Shown piece by piece: positions 9,002 to 18,205 of a DNA stretch of 64,000 nt. The stretch's first letter is position 1; the number at the start of each line of letters is the position of its first letter. A program made the translations under genes and the position numbers. The notes under the pieces were generated by a model that saw nothing but the letters and a program-made list of their open reading frames with translations, had not been told where the DNA came from and ran no database searches. The stretch comes from Dinoroseobacter sp. (GTDB taxonomy: Bacteria; Pseudomonadota; Alphaproteobacteria; Rhodobacterales; Rhodobacteraceae): NCBI GenBank assembly GCA_030066795.1, contig JASJAW010000022.1:62001-126000 (forward strand). The letters are read 5' to 3'.

Positions 9002-9757
9002 ATGTTGCGATTGAGAAAAGGCCGCTACGGCGCCCGTTTCGCCGAGAGTTCCGATGATCTGTCGGCCTGCCAGCGCTTGCGATACCTGGCGTTTATTGAT
9101 GGCAGCGGCGCAAGCCAGCGCGAAAGCGGTCTCGACACTGATGCGTTTGACGCGAAATGCCGTCATGTCATGGTAGAAGAGGTCAAAACTGGCACACTGG
9201 TGTGCTGTTTTCGGCTGCTGCCGCTCTCGGATGGTGCTCAGATCGGCGACAGCTACGCTGCGCAGTACTATGAACTTTCGGCACTTGAGGCCTATGCCGG
9301 CCGCATGGTGGAGATGGGTCGTTTCTGCATTCACCCGGCCTGGAAGGACCCGGATATCCTCCGCGTGGCCTGGGGAGCGATGACCAATTACGTGGACCGC
9401 GAAGGCGTGGAGATGCTGTTCGGCTGCTCATCCTTCAAAGGAACGGAGTCCGAGGCGTATATGGACGCTTTCGCGCTGCTGAACCAACGCCACATTGCGC
9501 CGAAACGCTGGCTGCCGCGCGTCAAGGCGCCTGCTATTTTTCCCTTTGCCCAAAGGCTGAAACGTCGCAAGCCGGATATGAAACGGGCCCAGCAGGGCAT
9601 GCCACCGCTTTTACGAACATACCTTCTCATGGGGGGATGGGTCAGCGACCATGCGGTGGTCGATCGGGACATGAACACCCTGCATGTCTTTACGGGGCTG
9701 GAGATTGGCGAGATCCCACCGGCGCGCGCGCGTCTGTTAAGGGCCACGGCAGGCTAA
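9002..9757 (+). CDS. olsB: L-ornithine N-alpha-acyltransferase (OlsB)
   Basis: 251-residue GNAT-fold enzyme of the OlsB family, which transfers a 3-hydroxyacyl chain from ACP to ornithine to form lyso-ornithine lipid, the first step of ornithine lipid synthesis. Landmarks are RLRYLAFIDG near residue 28, the VEMGRFCIHPAW core strand and FGCSSFKGTE. I start at the ATG at 9002 with GGGAGG ten bases upstream; the open frame extends further upstream, but that part overlaps msrB. No olsA follows directly. The acyltransferase at 54638 might supply the second step, but that is speculative. Confidence 0.85.
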   Translation: MLRLRKGRYGARFAESSDDLSACQRLRYLAFIDGSGASQRESGLDTDAFDAKCRHVMVEEVKTGTLVCCFRLLPLSDGAQIGDSYAAQYYELSALEAYAGRMVEMGRFCIHPAWKDPDILRVAWGAMTNYVDREGVEMLFGCSSFKGTESEAYMDAFALLNQRHIAPKRWLPRVKAPAIFPFAQRLKRRKPDMKRAQQGMPPLLRTYLLMGGWVSDHAVVDRDMNTLHVFTGLEIGEIPPARARLLRATAG

Positions 9758-9897
9758 CCCGCCTGTTTTAAGACATAAATTCGCCCCCTTTTTGCCCAGA
9801 AGCGCGGCAAACATGGCGCTGATCCGGCGTTTCCGGGGCCTGCCTGCCATTTTGTTATTGGGTCTCGAGTATCTGCCAACGCGCAACGGAGGGGCCG

Positions 9898-10542
9898 ATG
9901 CACGACGATTCTTCTCAGCCGCCGCAACCTGCGGCAACAGCAGTAGACCTGCGCACCTCGATCGACGAGGATTGGGCGCTGGTGCGTGATCTGATCCAGA
10001 AATCAGAGGACCTCGAGGCTGCAGCGTCTGAAGTCCCGGCAGAGATGGCTGCGCCGCCTGAGGAGCCGTCAGCAGCAAAAGAGGCTCAGCTAGTGGCAGA
10101 GCCTCAACCCGAGCCCGAACCTGTGGCGAGACGCAGGATGCGCCTACCATCCTTGAAATTAAAAGCTCCAAAGCTTCCGCCTTTGAAGCGGCCTTCCCGG
10201 CGCAGCGTGAGTATTGCAGGACTGTGCCTATTCCTGGCTGTTCTGGTGCTCAGACCCGGACTTGTGCTCGGGCTGATCTTTCTTGGCCTCTGCATTGCGC
10301 TCGCAATTTGCGCCGCATTGGGGCCCGAACGCCTGGCGCCGCTGATCCGGCGCCTGCACCAACAACTAAAGGAACGCTCGCCCAAGCGGGCGGACCAGTT
10401 GCTACGCGGTGTGGGATTGATTGCTGACATATTGCCGCCGCGTTGGCGCTACGGCTTCGACCTGCCGGACATGCCCGCTGCGCAAAACGCGAAGCACGAT
10501 ATCGCTTTAGATCGTCTCAGTCGCATGGCGGCCGAACGTTAA
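9898..10542 (+). CDS. hypothetical membrane protein
   Basis: 214 residues, family not recognised. The N-terminal 75 residues are acidic and Pro/Ala/Glu-rich (EVPAEMAAPPEEPSAAKEA). A basic Pro/Lys stretch (RRRMRLPSLKLKAPKLPPL) follows, then one or two hydrophobic segments around residues 105-140, then a C-terminal cytosolic-looking tail of about 70 residues. This suggests an inner-membrane protein with a long disordered N-terminal tail. The 140-base gap before it holds no other gene that I can support. It ends at a strong hairpin shared with the convergent grxD gene. Confidence 0.65.
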   Translation: MHDDSSQPPQPAATAVDLRTSIDEDWALVRDLIQKSEDLEAAASEVPAEMAAPPEEPSAAKEAQLVAEPQPEPEPVARRRMRLPSLKLKAPKLPPLKRPSRRSVSIAGLCLFLAVLVLRPGLVLGLIFLGLCIALAICAALGPERLAPLIRRLHQQLKERSPKRADQLLRGVGLIADILPPRWRYGFDLPDMPAAQNAKHDIALDRLSRMAAER

Positions 10543-10565
10543 AGGCCCCTTAAAACAGGGGCCTT
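10542..10565. terminator. bidirectional hairpin between the hypothetical gene and grxD
   Basis: AAGGCCCCT and AGGGGCCTT form a nine-pair stem with a six-base loop between convergent genes. The hairpin starts at the last base of the upstream stop codon and ends 22 bases before the grxD stop. Confidence 0.6.
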
Positions 10566-10587
10566 CCATAACAACTTAAAGTGAGGC

Positions 10588-10950
10588 TTAAGCGTTCGCT
10601 TCACGGATTTTGTCGGCTGCGTCCTTGTTGTAGCCCACCGCGTTCTCGTCAAAGAGCGTATCAAGCTCACCGGACAAGGTCATCTCGGTGATGATATCGC
10701 AGCCGCCAACAAACTCGCCCTTGACATAGAGCTGCGGGATCGTCGGCCAGTCGGAGAAATCCTTGATACCTTGACGAATTTCTTCGTCCGCCAACACATT
10801 CACATCGGAATAATCAACACCCATAAAGTTCAGCACGCCGGCCACGCGGCTGGAGAAACCGCATTGCGGCATCGATTTTGTGCCCTTCATGAAGAGCACG
10901 ACATCGGCGTTACTGACGGTTTCCTTGATGCGATCTGCGACATCAGTCAT
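10588..10950 (-). CDS. grxD: monothiol glutaredoxin, Grx4 family
   Basis: 120-residue CGFS-type glutaredoxin with the active motif PQCGFS (Cys30), the [19 protein letters not shown] glutathione-binding region and the usual C-terminus. Proteins of this family bind a [2Fe-2S] cluster, often as complexes with BolA proteins, and pass it on or sense iron. The ATG at 10950 overlaps the upstream small membrane gene by eight bases. It sits two genes downstream of bolA on the same strand, the standard BolA-Grx pairing. Confidence 0.93.
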   Translation of the reverse strand: MTDVADRIKETVSNADVVLFMKGTKSMPQCGFSSRVAGVLNFMGVDYSDVNVLADEEIRQGIKDFSDWPTIPQLYVKGEFVGGCDIITEMTLSGELDTLFDENAVGYNKDAADKIREANA

Positions 10951-11221
10951 CGTTTTGTCCTTCTTTAGGCTGTCTGGCAGACAGCGGCATAAGTATCTTT
11001 GCCTGCGCTTGCGGGTCGCGCGACATGCGTATTTCGGCTGAATGACCCCCTCCAGCCCCACCCGAGTGATAGCTGACATCGATCACCGTTTCGCCCGGTC
11101 CCGGCGCTGCGCCGCGCGCGGGCGGATTGCGCAGTTCCGAACGGACCACCCACACCGCACGCACGAGGAGAATAAGCAGAATAGCCCCTGAAATCAGTGC
11201 GATGGAGGAGAAGAAGCTCAT
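10943..11221 (-). CDS. small single-pass membrane protein between bolA and grxD
   Basis: 92 residues. One strong N-terminal transmembrane helix (residues 4-27, [22 protein letters not shown]) precedes a 65-residue cytosolic-looking tail. The tail is rich in Gly/Pro and contains a possible strand ([12 protein letters not shown]). No cysteine or known domain is visible. Its start overlaps the bolA stop and its end overlaps the grxD start, so the three are almost certainly one translationally coupled unit. Function unknown; by position it may connect the BolA-Grx iron-sulfur pair with the membrane. Confidence 0.75.
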   Translation of the reverse strand: MSFFSSIALISGAILLILLVRAVWVVRSELRNPPARGAAPGPGETVIDVSYHSGGAGGGHSAEIRMSRDPQAQAKILMPLSARQPKEGQNDD

Positions 11222-11454
11222 CCCGGCGCCTTCGTCGTCAGCGCCAGAGCATGCAACTCGCCCGCCGGACCGTCCATTTTACCTTTCAGGGCTGCGTAAA
11301 CGGCGCGCTGTTGCTGAACGCGGTTCAGGCCCCGAAAGCTTTCATCAACGACCATTGCGGACATATGCACGCCGTCGTCCCCCTGAACCACGATCTCGGC
11401 ATTGGGGAATGTCTCGCGCAAAAGCGCTTCGATTTCGTCGGCATGCATCGGCAT
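11218..11454 (-). CDS. bolA: BolA family protein
   Basis: 78-residue BolA/IbaG-type protein with the family helix-strand pattern: EIEALLRETFPNAEIVVQGDDGVHMSAMVV, then FRGLNRVQQQRAVYAAL. His30 in GVHMSAMVV lies at the usual cluster-ligand position shared with Grx. BolA-Grx4 complexes bind [2Fe-2S] clusters and act in iron sensing and cluster trafficking. An AGGAAG precedes the ATG at 11454. It follows purL by 76 bases on the same strand, the order usual in alphaproteobacteria. Confidence 0.92.
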   Translation of the reverse strand: MPMHADEIEALLRETFPNAEIVVQGDDGVHMSAMVVDESFRGLNRVQQQRAVYAALKGKMDGPAGELHALALTTKAPG

Positions 11455-11530
11455 GAGTGTCTTCCTGTTAAACCTTAGTCAGATAGTAAGCTTGTGAATG
11501 CTGGGCTTCAAGAGCAGCCCGCCACGTGGG

Positions 11531-13705
11531 TCACAGCGACAAAGCAGCGGCAAATCCCTCACGATAGAGAACCGAAAGTTCCGCCAGCGAGGCAGACGCC
11601 CCACCGAACCGAACCTCCGCCCCGCCGAACCTGCCAACATGCGCAATGGGCACGCCGGCCTGCGCAGCGGCCGCCATCAGCGCCTCGGCTTGATCAAACG
11701 AACAGGCCACCAGATAGCGCGCCTGATCTTCGCCAAAGAGCGTTTCCATATCCTCGGCATCGAGGGTCACGCCCATCCCAGCAACTTCCGCCATCTCGAA
11801 GGCCGCGAGCGCAAGACCGCCATCTGCAAGGTCCGTGCAACCACCAATCAGCGCCCGGTTTTCGAGGATGAATGCGCCGTTGCGCGCCTCGGCTTGCAGA
11901 TCGACGGCCGGTGCGTCGCCATCTTCGCGGTTGAACACCTCGGCAAGGAGAGCCGACTGGCCCAGATGCCCGACCATTTCCCCGATCACAAGCGCCATGT
12001 CGCCTTCGGCGGGCAGCCCCGCGATCACCTCGTCGATGTTGTCGATCAAACCAACCGCGCCGATAGTGGGTGTTGGCAGAATGCCCTGCCCGTCGGTTTC
12101 ATTGTAAAGGCTCACATTGCCCGACACGATCGGCATATCCAGCGCGGCACAGGCCTGCCCGATCCCGTCGAGCGCGCCGACGAACTGCCCCATAATCTCG
12201 GGCTTTTCGGGGTTACCGAAGTTCAGGTTGTCCGTCGTGGCCAGCGGTCTCGCACCGACAGATGTCAGGTTGCGATACGCCTCTGCAACGGCCTGTTTAC
12301 CACCTTCAACCGGGTTGGCCTTGACGTAGCGTGGCGTGACGTCGGAGGTGAACGCGAGCGCCTTTTCCGTACCGTGCACCCGCACCACGCCAGCACCCAG
12401 ACCGGGCGTGCGGAGTGTGTCCGCCATAACCTGGGTGTCGTATTGCTCCCAAACCCAAGACTTACGGGCATAATTCGGAGAAGCGATGAGGGCCTTCAGC
12501 CCGTCGATCGGATCAACTGCCGCAACCGGCGCAAGCTGCTCCGCTGCGGGCGTCGCCACCCAAGGCCGGTCATATTCCGGCGCGGAAGACGACAATTTCG
12601 ACAACGGCAGGTCCGCTTTCACTTCATTGCCATGCAGGATCAGGAACCGGTCTTCGGCTATGGTTTCGCCGACAATGGCGAAATCGAGGTCCCATTTCTC
12701 AAACACCGCGCGGGCCTCGGCCTCTTTCGCGGGGTCGAGGACCATGAGCATGCGCTCCTGGCTTTCCGACAGCATCATCTCATACGCCGTCATCGCGTCT
12801 TCGCGCTGAGGAACATCGTCAAGCTGTAGCTTTACGCCCAGCCCGCCCTTGTCGCCCATTTCCACCGCCGAACAGGTGAGACCCGCCGCCCCCATATCCT
12901 GGATGGAGATCACGGCACCGGTCTGCATCAGCTCCAGCGTCGCTTCCATCAGGCGTTTTTCGGTGAACGGGTCGCCCACCTGTACCGTGGGGCGTTTTTC
13001 CTCGATCGTGTCGTCAAACTCCGCCGACGCCATGGTCGCGCCGCCCACCCCGTCGCGCCCGGTCTTGGCCCCGAGATACACAACCGGGCGTCCGATACCC
13101 GAGGCGGCGGAGTAGAAGATCTTGTCGGCATCCGCCAAACCGGCGGCGAAAGCATTCACAAGGCAGTTGCCGTTGTAAGCGGGATGGAAGCGCACTTCGC
13201 CCCCCACCGTCGGTACACCGAAGCAGTTTCCATAGCCGCCGATGCCTTCGACCACGCCGGACACAAGCTGCCGCGTTTTCGGATGCGCAGGCTCCCCGAA
13301 AGACAACGCATTCATCGCCGCGATAGGCCGCGCGCCCATGGTAAAGACGTCCCTCAAGATGCCGCCCACCCCGGTTGCCGCGCCCTGATAGGGCTCGATA
13401 TACGAAGGGTGATTGTGGCTCTCCATTTTGAAGACCACGGCCTGCCCGTCCCCGATATCGACCACGCCAGCGTTCTCTCCCGGGCCACAGATCACTTGCG
13501 GACCTTCCGTAGGCAACTTCCGCAGATGGATTTTCGAGGATTTGTAGGAACAATGCTCGTTCCACATAGCCGAGAAGATACCAAGCTCGGTAAAGGTCGG
13601 CTCCCGTCCGATGATATCGAGGATGCGGTCGTACTCATCGGGCTTTAGCCCGTGTGCATCGATCAACTCGGGCGTGATGGCAGGCTCGGTCTGCGTGGAG
13701 GTCAT
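11531..13705 (-). CDS. purL: phosphoribosylformylglycinamidine synthase subunit PurL
   Basis: About 724 residues, the size of the small (three-subunit) PurL. Converts FGAR, ATP and ammonia to FGAM in purine synthesis, together with PurQ and PurS. The AIRS-like ATP domains are evident: [24 protein letters not shown] near residue 90, [25 protein letters not shown], and the second half repeating the fold with [11 protein letters not shown] start at ATG 13705 ([15 protein letters not shown]); the extra frame up to 13783 looks non-coding. PurQ and PurS are not in the window. Confidence 0.96.
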   Translation of the reverse strand: MTSTQTEPAITPELIDAHGLKPDEYDRILDIIGREPTFTELGIFSAMWNEHCSYKSSKIHLRKLPTEGPQVICGPGENAGVVDIGDGQAVVFKMESHNHPSYIEPYQGAATGVGGILRDVFTMGARPIAAMNALSFGEPAHPKTRQLVSGVVEGIGGYGNCFGVPTVGGEVRFHPAYNGNCLVNAFAAGLADADKIFYSAASGIGRPVVYLGAKTGRDGVGGATMASAEFDDTIEEKRPTVQVGDPFTEKRLMEATLELMQTGAVISIQDMGAAGLTCSAVEMGDKGGLGVKLQLDDVPQREDAMTAYEMMLSESQERMLMVLDPAKEAEARAVFEKWDLDFAIVGETIAEDRFLILHGNEVKADLPLSKLSSSAPEYDRPWVATPAAEQLAPVAAVDPIDGLKALIASPNYARKSWVWEQYDTQVMADTLRTPGLGAGVVRVHGTEKALAFTSDVTPRYVKANPVEGGKQAVAEAYRNLTSVGARPLATTDNLNFGNPEKPEIMGQFVGALDGIGQACAALDMPIVSGNVSLYNETDGQGILPTPTIGAVGLIDNIDEVIAGLPAEGDMALVIGEMVGHLGQSALLAEVFNREDGDAPAVDLQAEARNGAFILENRALIGGCTDLADGGLALAAFEMAEVAGMGVTLDAEDMETLFGEDQARYLVACSFDQAEALMAAAAQAGVPIAHVGRFGGAEVRFGGASASLAELSVLYREGFAAALSL

Positions 13706-13828
13706 GTCGCGGGGGATCCCTCTGGCACTCTTTGCGCGTTCTCTTAAGCCAAGCCCGCCCGGGGGAAAAGAGGACAAAGCCAATCACCGGGCATTGACCA
13801 GACCCGCGCGGGCCAATAGCTCACAGAC

Positions 13829-15658
13829 ATGGCACGTCCCCCACTACTGCAGCTCTCTGGAATTCGCCTTGGGTTTGGCGGCGATCCCGTGTTCGAAGAC
13901 CTCGATCTGGTGATCCAGCCGGGGGACCGCGTGGCGCTTGTGGGTCGGAATGGCTCAGGCAAGTCCACCTTAATGAAGGTGATGGCTGGGCTGGTGGAAG
14001 CTGACGAAGGCCAGCGTACCACAGCGCCGTCAACCTCTGTCGGCTACATGCAGCAGGAGCCCGACCTCTCGGGGTTTCCGACGCTGGGAGATTTTGCGGC
14101 CTCCGACCTGCCACCCGAGGACGCATGGCGGATCGAGATGGCAGCTTCGGGGCTGAAGCTGAAGCCTGAAACTTCGACCGAGAAGGCGTCGGGCGGCGAA
14201 CGGCGGCGGGCCGCGCTGGTCAAGCTGCTCGCCGAAGCGCCGGAACTGATGTTGCTTGATGAGCCAACCAACCACCTCGATATCGAGGCAATTGGCTGGC
14301 TGGAGGCGCATCTGACCGACGCGCAGGCAGCTTATGTGCTGATCTCTCACGATCGCACATTTCTGAGCAAACTGACCCGTGCAACACTGTGGATCGACCG
14401 AGGTACGGTACGGCGACAAGGCCGTGGATTTGCGGATTTCGAAGCATGGCGCGACAAGGTCTGGGAGGATGAGGACGTTGCTCGTCACAAGCTCGACCGC
14501 AAGATCAAGGCCGAAGCCCGTTGGGCGGTCGAAGGCATCTCGGCACGCCGGAAACGCAACATGGGTCGCGTGCGCGCACTTGGAGAATTGCGCAAAAACC
14601 GCGAAGAGATGATCCGTCGCCCGGACACAGCCGCCATGACGCTTGAGGCCGGAACGCAATCCGGCAAGCGGGTGATCGAGGCCAAGGGCATTTCCAAGAA
14701 CTTCGAAGAGAGGGTTATCCTGAAGCCCTTCGATTTGCGCGTGCTGCGTGGAGACCGGGTTGCCTTTGTCGGCCCCAATGGGGTTGGCAAGACAACAGTT
14801 CTAAAAATGCTGACCGGAGAGCTTGCACCGGACACAGGGACCGTCACCCACGGGACCAACTTGGAACTGGCCGTGTTTGACCAGAACCGCGCGCAGCTCG
14901 ACCCCGATCTCAGCCTTTGGGACAGCCTGACCGGTGATCCGTCGATGCGGGTTTCGGGTCGCGCGGATCAGGTCATGGTGCGCGGCACGCCCCGCCATGT
15001 TGTCGGCTACCTGAAGGAGTTTCTTTTCAACGAAAACCAAGCCCGCAGCCCGGTGCATTCGCTGTCAGGGGGCGAACGGGCGCGGCTTCTGCTCGCGCGG
15101 ATCATGGCGCGGGAATCGAACCTTCTGGTGTTGGACGAACCAACCAACGATCTCGACATCGAGACGCTCGATCTCTTGCAGGAAGTCCTGTCGGACTATC
15201 CCGGCACCGTGCTTCTGGTCAGCCATGACCGCGATTTCATCGATCGGGTTGCCACGAGCACAGTGGCGATGGAGGGCGATGGGCGCGCCGTCGTCTACGC
15301 GGGCGGCTGGAGTGATTACCAAGCCCAACGGAAGGAAGCACCTGCCGCGCCCTCAAAACCTACACCCTCGCCAAAAGCTGTGTCCAAACCTGCAAAGCAG
15401 GCCAAAGCAACCCCATCTGCGCGCGAGGGCCTTAGTTTTACCGAGGCCCATCGCCTCAAAGAGTTGCCGGGTCAGATCGAACGCCTAGAGGCGGAAATCG
15501 ACACGCTTGAAGCGTTTCTTTCCGACCCGGAGCTATTCACCAAGGAACCGGCAAAATTCCAGAAAGCCAGCGAAGCGCTGGTAGAACGGCAAGCTGCGCT
15601 CAGTGCGGCGGAGGAAGACTGGCTGACGCTGGAAGATAAGGCGGCGAGCGCCACTTGA
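13829..15658 (+). CDS. uup: ABC-F family ATPase, Uup-like
   Basis: 609 residues with two ABC ATPase domains and no membrane segments, as in ABC-F proteins that act on the ribosome. Walker A motifs are GRNGSGKST and GPNGVGKTT, signatures ASGGERRRA and LSGGERARL, Walker B LLDEPTNHLD and VLDEPTNDLD. A basic linker (KRNMGRVRALGELRKNRE) sits between the domains. A Pro/Ala/Lys-rich tether leads to a C-terminal coiled coil from about residue 530, which is diagnostic of Uup. Its start is 123 bases from divergent purL. Confidence 0.9.
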   Translation: MARPPLLQLSGIRLGFGGDPVFEDLDLVIQPGDRVALVGRNGSGKSTLMKVMAGLVEADEGQRTTAPSTSVGYMQQEPDLSGFPTLGDFAASDLPPEDAWRIEMAASGLKLKPETSTEKASGGERRRAALVKLLAEAPELMLLDEPTNHLDIEAIGWLEAHLTDAQAAYVLISHDRTFLSKLTRATLWIDRGTVRRQGRGFADFEAWRDKVWEDEDVARHKLDRKIKAEARWAVEGISARRKRNMGRVRALGELRKNREEMIRRPDTAAMTLEAGTQSGKRVIEAKGISKNFEERVILKPFDLRVLRGDRVAFVGPNGVGKTTVLKMLTGELAPDTGTVTHGTNLELAVFDQNRAQLDPDLSLWDSLTGDPSMRVSGRADQVMVRGTPRHVVGYLKEFLFNENQARSPVHSLSGGERARLLLARIMARESNLLVLDEPTNDLDIETLDLLQEVLSDYPGTVLLVSHDRDFIDRVATSTVAMEGDGRAVVYAGGWSDYQAQRKEAPAAPSKPTPSPKAVSKPAKQAKATPSAREGLSFTEAHRLKELPGQIERLEAEIDTLEAFLSDPELFTKEPAKFQKASEALVERQAALSAAEEDWLTLEDKAASAT

Positions 15659-15695
15659 GCCTTGTTCCTCCCCGACCAATGCGTAGGGTCGTGCC

Positions 15696-16544
15696 ATGAT
15701 CGGCCGCAAACCTGAATTTGTCTGTATCGGCGCGCAGAAAGCGGCGACGACGTGGTTTCACCGGGTGTGTCAGGCCCGCTCGGACATCTGGGTGCCGCCG
15801 TTCAAGGAAGTACACTTTTTCGACCACAAGTTTTGCCCCGAGAACCGCCGCTGGATTGAAGCCGGACTGGTCAGAGGGGTCGAACGCGCGGCCGAACGTC
15901 ACCGGAAGAACGCCAGGGAAAAACGCGGCGAGCCACCTGATGGCGCCTATCTGGCTTACCTCGATAGTTTGCTGGAACAACCCGCGTTTAATGGCACGTG
16001 GTACAAGCGCGTTTTCTCACGCGCGCCGGACCGGCTGAAGTGCCTCGACGTCACGCCCGAATACTCGACACTGTCCGAGGAAGGGGTCGATTTCCTGGCG
16101 CATTTTCTGAAAGGCAGCCGCTTTATCTACATCCTCCGCGATCCCGCGGATCGGGCGGTTTCACAGCTGAAGATGAACCTGACACGACGCAAGATTCGGC
16201 CCAAGACAGAAGCGGCTTGGATGAAACACGCCAAAGACCCGGTGATTGCCAATCGCGGCGACTACAAAACCTATGTCCCCCGCTGGCGCGCACGGTTTTC
16301 CGACCTCCACCTGCTTTTCCTGGCATACGGCGATGTCCGGGAGCGCCCGCGCGAAGTGATGCGTAGCTTCGAAGCTTTTGCCGGTCTGGATCGCGAAGAC
16401 CCTTGGGGACTGACCCGTGTCATCCACAGAGGCGGCACTCTGGAGGTGCCCGAGAGCGTGCACGATTATTATCAGCAGGTATTTGCCGATCAGCGTCAGT
16501 TCCTCGTCGAGGAGTTCGGCGCCGATTTCGCTGGACGCCTGTAA
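15696..16544 (+). CDS. PAPS-dependent sulfotransferase family protein
   Basis: 282 residues. The 5'-phosphosulfate loop is CIGAQKAATTW at residues 10-20, and the 3'-phosphate-binding segment is FIYILRDPADRAVSQLKM near residue 145, both hallmarks of PAPS sulfotransferases. The acceptor is unknown; a carbohydrate or lipid acceptor is usual for bacterial members of this layout. No partner genes for polysaccharide synthesis are adjacent. It lies 37 bases after the ABC-F gene, so it may be cotranscribed, and converges on bamE. Confidence 0.82.
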   Translation: MIGRKPEFVCIGAQKAATTWFHRVCQARSDIWVPPFKEVHFFDHKFCPENRRWIEAGLVRGVERAAERHRKNAREKRGEPPDGAYLAYLDSLLEQPAFNGTWYKRVFSRAPDRLKCLDVTPEYSTLSEEGVDFLAHFLKGSRFIYILRDPADRAVSQLKMNLTRRKIRPKTEAAWMKHAKDPVIANRGDYKTYVPRWRARFSDLHLLFLAYGDVRERPREVMRSFEAFAGLDREDPWGLTRVIHRGGTLEVPESVHDYYQQVFADQRQFLVEEFGADFAGRL

Positions 16545-16568
16545 TATGCTCTGGGAGCCAAAGAGAGT

Positions 16569-17039
16569 TTAATTCAGGAACTGATCCGCGGTCAGGTTTC
16601 CGAAGTTCCCCAAGATCTGAGCAAGGAACGAAACGCCCTCGATATTGCTGTCGGTGACACGCCGATTCAGCGCGATGACCTCACCGTCCGCAAGCGAGAA
16701 ACGTTCGATGTTACGCACTGTACCGGACTCATTGAACGAGATCGCTACAACCTGCCTTTCGATTTCGCGTTTTTCCCGGTAGGCATAGCTTTCCCATCGC
16801 GAGCCGACATAGTACCAGGCATCCTCCGAAATCACGCCTTGCGTGGCAGGACGTCCAACGGTTTCTTCGACCGAGAAGCGATCATCCACACCGACAGACA
16901 ATTCCGCTAAGTCGGCTTCGGTCGGGACGTAGCCGGATGTGCTGTAAGTAGACGCACAGGCTGCCAACCCCACAGCGGCGATCGCTGCCAGAGCCAAAGC
17001 GCGGCCTCGCCGATACGCTCGCCCATACGCTAGATACAT
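16569..17039 (-). CDS. bamE: outer-membrane assembly lipoprotein BamE (SmpA/OmlA family)
   Basis: About 156 residues. A lipoprotein signal peptide with a basic start (YGRAYRRGRALALAAIAAVG) and lipobox LAAC leads into a SmpA/OmlA fold. The core has the VEETVGRPATQGVISEDAWYYVG pattern, in which the glycine-rich turn and WYYV strand are conserved. BamE is an accessory lipoprotein of the beta-barrel assembly machine. I prefer the ATG at 17039 because AGGAGG lies about 12 bases upstream; the frame continues to 17099. It is divergent from the DUF177 gene, as is common in Rhodobacteraceae. Confidence 0.85.
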   Translation of the reverse strand: MYLAYGRAYRRGRALALAAIAAVGLAACASTYSTSGYVPTEADLAELSVGVDDRFSVEETVGRPATQGVISEDAWYYVGSRWESYAYREKREIERQVVAISFNESGTVRNIERFSLADGEVIALNRRVTDSNIEGVSFLAQILGNFGNLTADQFLN

Positions 17040-17178
17040 CGCGACCGCACCCTCCTTGCTGTTGCGATCCAAACCGTCATAGCCCAAATATCGGAACACA
17101 CCGGAGGGATCAAGCAGGCCTCACATGCCGAACCAGTCTCTCCGCACCAGAGCCGATAACCGCACAGGAGACCCGACC

Positions 17179-17730
17179 ATGCCAGGACCAGATAACACCG
17201 TCCGCGCGCTGCGGTTTTCTGATCTACCCAGTCGAAAGCCTTCGAGGTTTAGTCTGGCACTGACGGAAACAGAACGCACCACCTTGGGTCATGAACTCGG
17301 ACTGCTTGATCTGCGCAAAGCCCGGCTTGTCGGCGAGATAGCTCCAACCGGCAAGAATGATTGGCGTCTCTCGGCAACTCTGGGAGCCACTGTGGACCAG
17401 CCCTGCGGTGTCACTCTCGCCCCGGTGACGACCCGTATCGACGAAACCATAGAGCGCCTGTATCTGGCGAATTGGGACGTGCCCGAGGCTGCAGAGGTGG
17501 AAATGCCGGAGGACACCAACGCAGAGCCGCTACCGGATGTTCTGGACTTGTTGGCCCTGTTTTCTGAGTCCTTGGTTCTGGCCCTGCCTCCTTTCCCGCG
17601 CGCGCCCGACGCAGTGCTGGAGACTTCTCAATATACGGAACCTGGCAAAGCACCGATGACGGATGATGAGGCCAAGCCCTTTGCCGGTCTGGCGCAACTC
17701 AAGCTCGTCAGCGACGAAGGTTCCGATTAG
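17179..17730 (+). CDS. yceD: DUF177 (YceD family) protein
   Basis: About 183 residues. The DUF177 core is visible in the paired strands around WRLSATLGATVDQPCGVTLAPVTTRIDE and the acidic loop before LDLLALFSESLVLALPPFPRAP. Members are encoded just before rpmF in most bacteria and have been linked to 23S rRNA or ribosome assembly; the mechanism is not established. The ATG at 17179 has AGGAG at the right spacing; an upstream in-frame ATG at 17125 lacks one. It is followed by 229 bases holding the rpmF promoter region. Confidence 0.85.
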   Translation: MPGPDNTVRALRFSDLPSRKPSRFSLALTETERTTLGHELGLLDLRKARLVGEIAPTGKNDWRLSATLGATVDQPCGVTLAPVTTRIDETIERLYLANWDVPEAAEVEMPEDTNAEPLPDVLDLLALFSESLVLALPPFPRAPDAVLETSQYTEPGKAPMTDDEAKPFAGLAQLKLVSDEGSD

Positions 17731-17826
17731 AGTTCTGGCAGGTCTCGCAAGCCCATTGCGTGCAAGAATTTCGATAAAGACTTGCGGGAACATGGGTGGA
17801 CGGCTAAACGCAGCGCAGAAAAACAC

Positions 17827-17854
17827 TTGCGCCCTAGCAGAATCGCAGTATGTT
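17827..17854 (+). promoter_or_regulatory. candidate sigma70-type promoter for rpmF-plsX-fabH
   Basis: TTGCGC and TATGTT are separated by 16 bases in the 229-base gap between the DUF177 gene and rpmF, about 105 bases before the rpmF start. The match is moderate and untested. Confidence 0.35.
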
Positions 17855-17959
17855 CCCGGCCTCGTTTCCACGCAGGCTGGATTGCCGCGTGATACGCTTT
17901 TCGGCGCAGCCGTAACACGAATGAACCGGGGGAAACCCCGCCTGACCCGAGGTTGAGAC

Positions 17960-18166
17960 ATGGCAGTCCCTCAGAATAAAATCACAAAATCGCGCCGCAA
18001 CATGCGCCGGTCCCATCATGCGCTGGTTGCAGGCAATCCAAACGAGTGCCCCAATTGCGGTGAACTGAAGCGCCCGCACCACGTATGTGGCGCCTGCGGA
18101 CACTACGCTGACCGCGAAGTCATCGCTCAGGCCGACGAGATCGACCTGGACGAAGACGCGGCGTAA
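17960..18166 (+). CDS. rpmF: 50S ribosomal protein L32
   Basis: 68 residues. The [20 protein letters not shown] start is characteristic of L32. A four-cysteine zinc knuckle is present at Cys30/33 and Cys43/46 (CPNCG and CGACG). The acidic tail is typical of alphaproteobacterial L32. It leads into plsX and fabH, the conserved ribosome/fatty-acid synthesis cluster. Confidence 0.97.
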   Translation: MAVPQNKITKSRRNMRRSHHALVAGNPNECPNCGELKRPHHVCGACGHYADREVIAQADEIDLDEDAA

Positions 18167-18205
18167 GCTGTGCGAAGCAGACAGGATTGAACTAGGAAGG
18201 TTCGC

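Noticed and set aside
11498-12829. 443-codon plus-strand frame across purL
   Set aside because: Antisense to highly conserved PurL; composition (His/Arg-rich) not protein-like.
16040-17040. Mobile-element boundary around the sulfotransferase gene
   Set aside because: No terminal repeats, integrase or change in base composition visible; neighbours are ordinary chromosomal genes.
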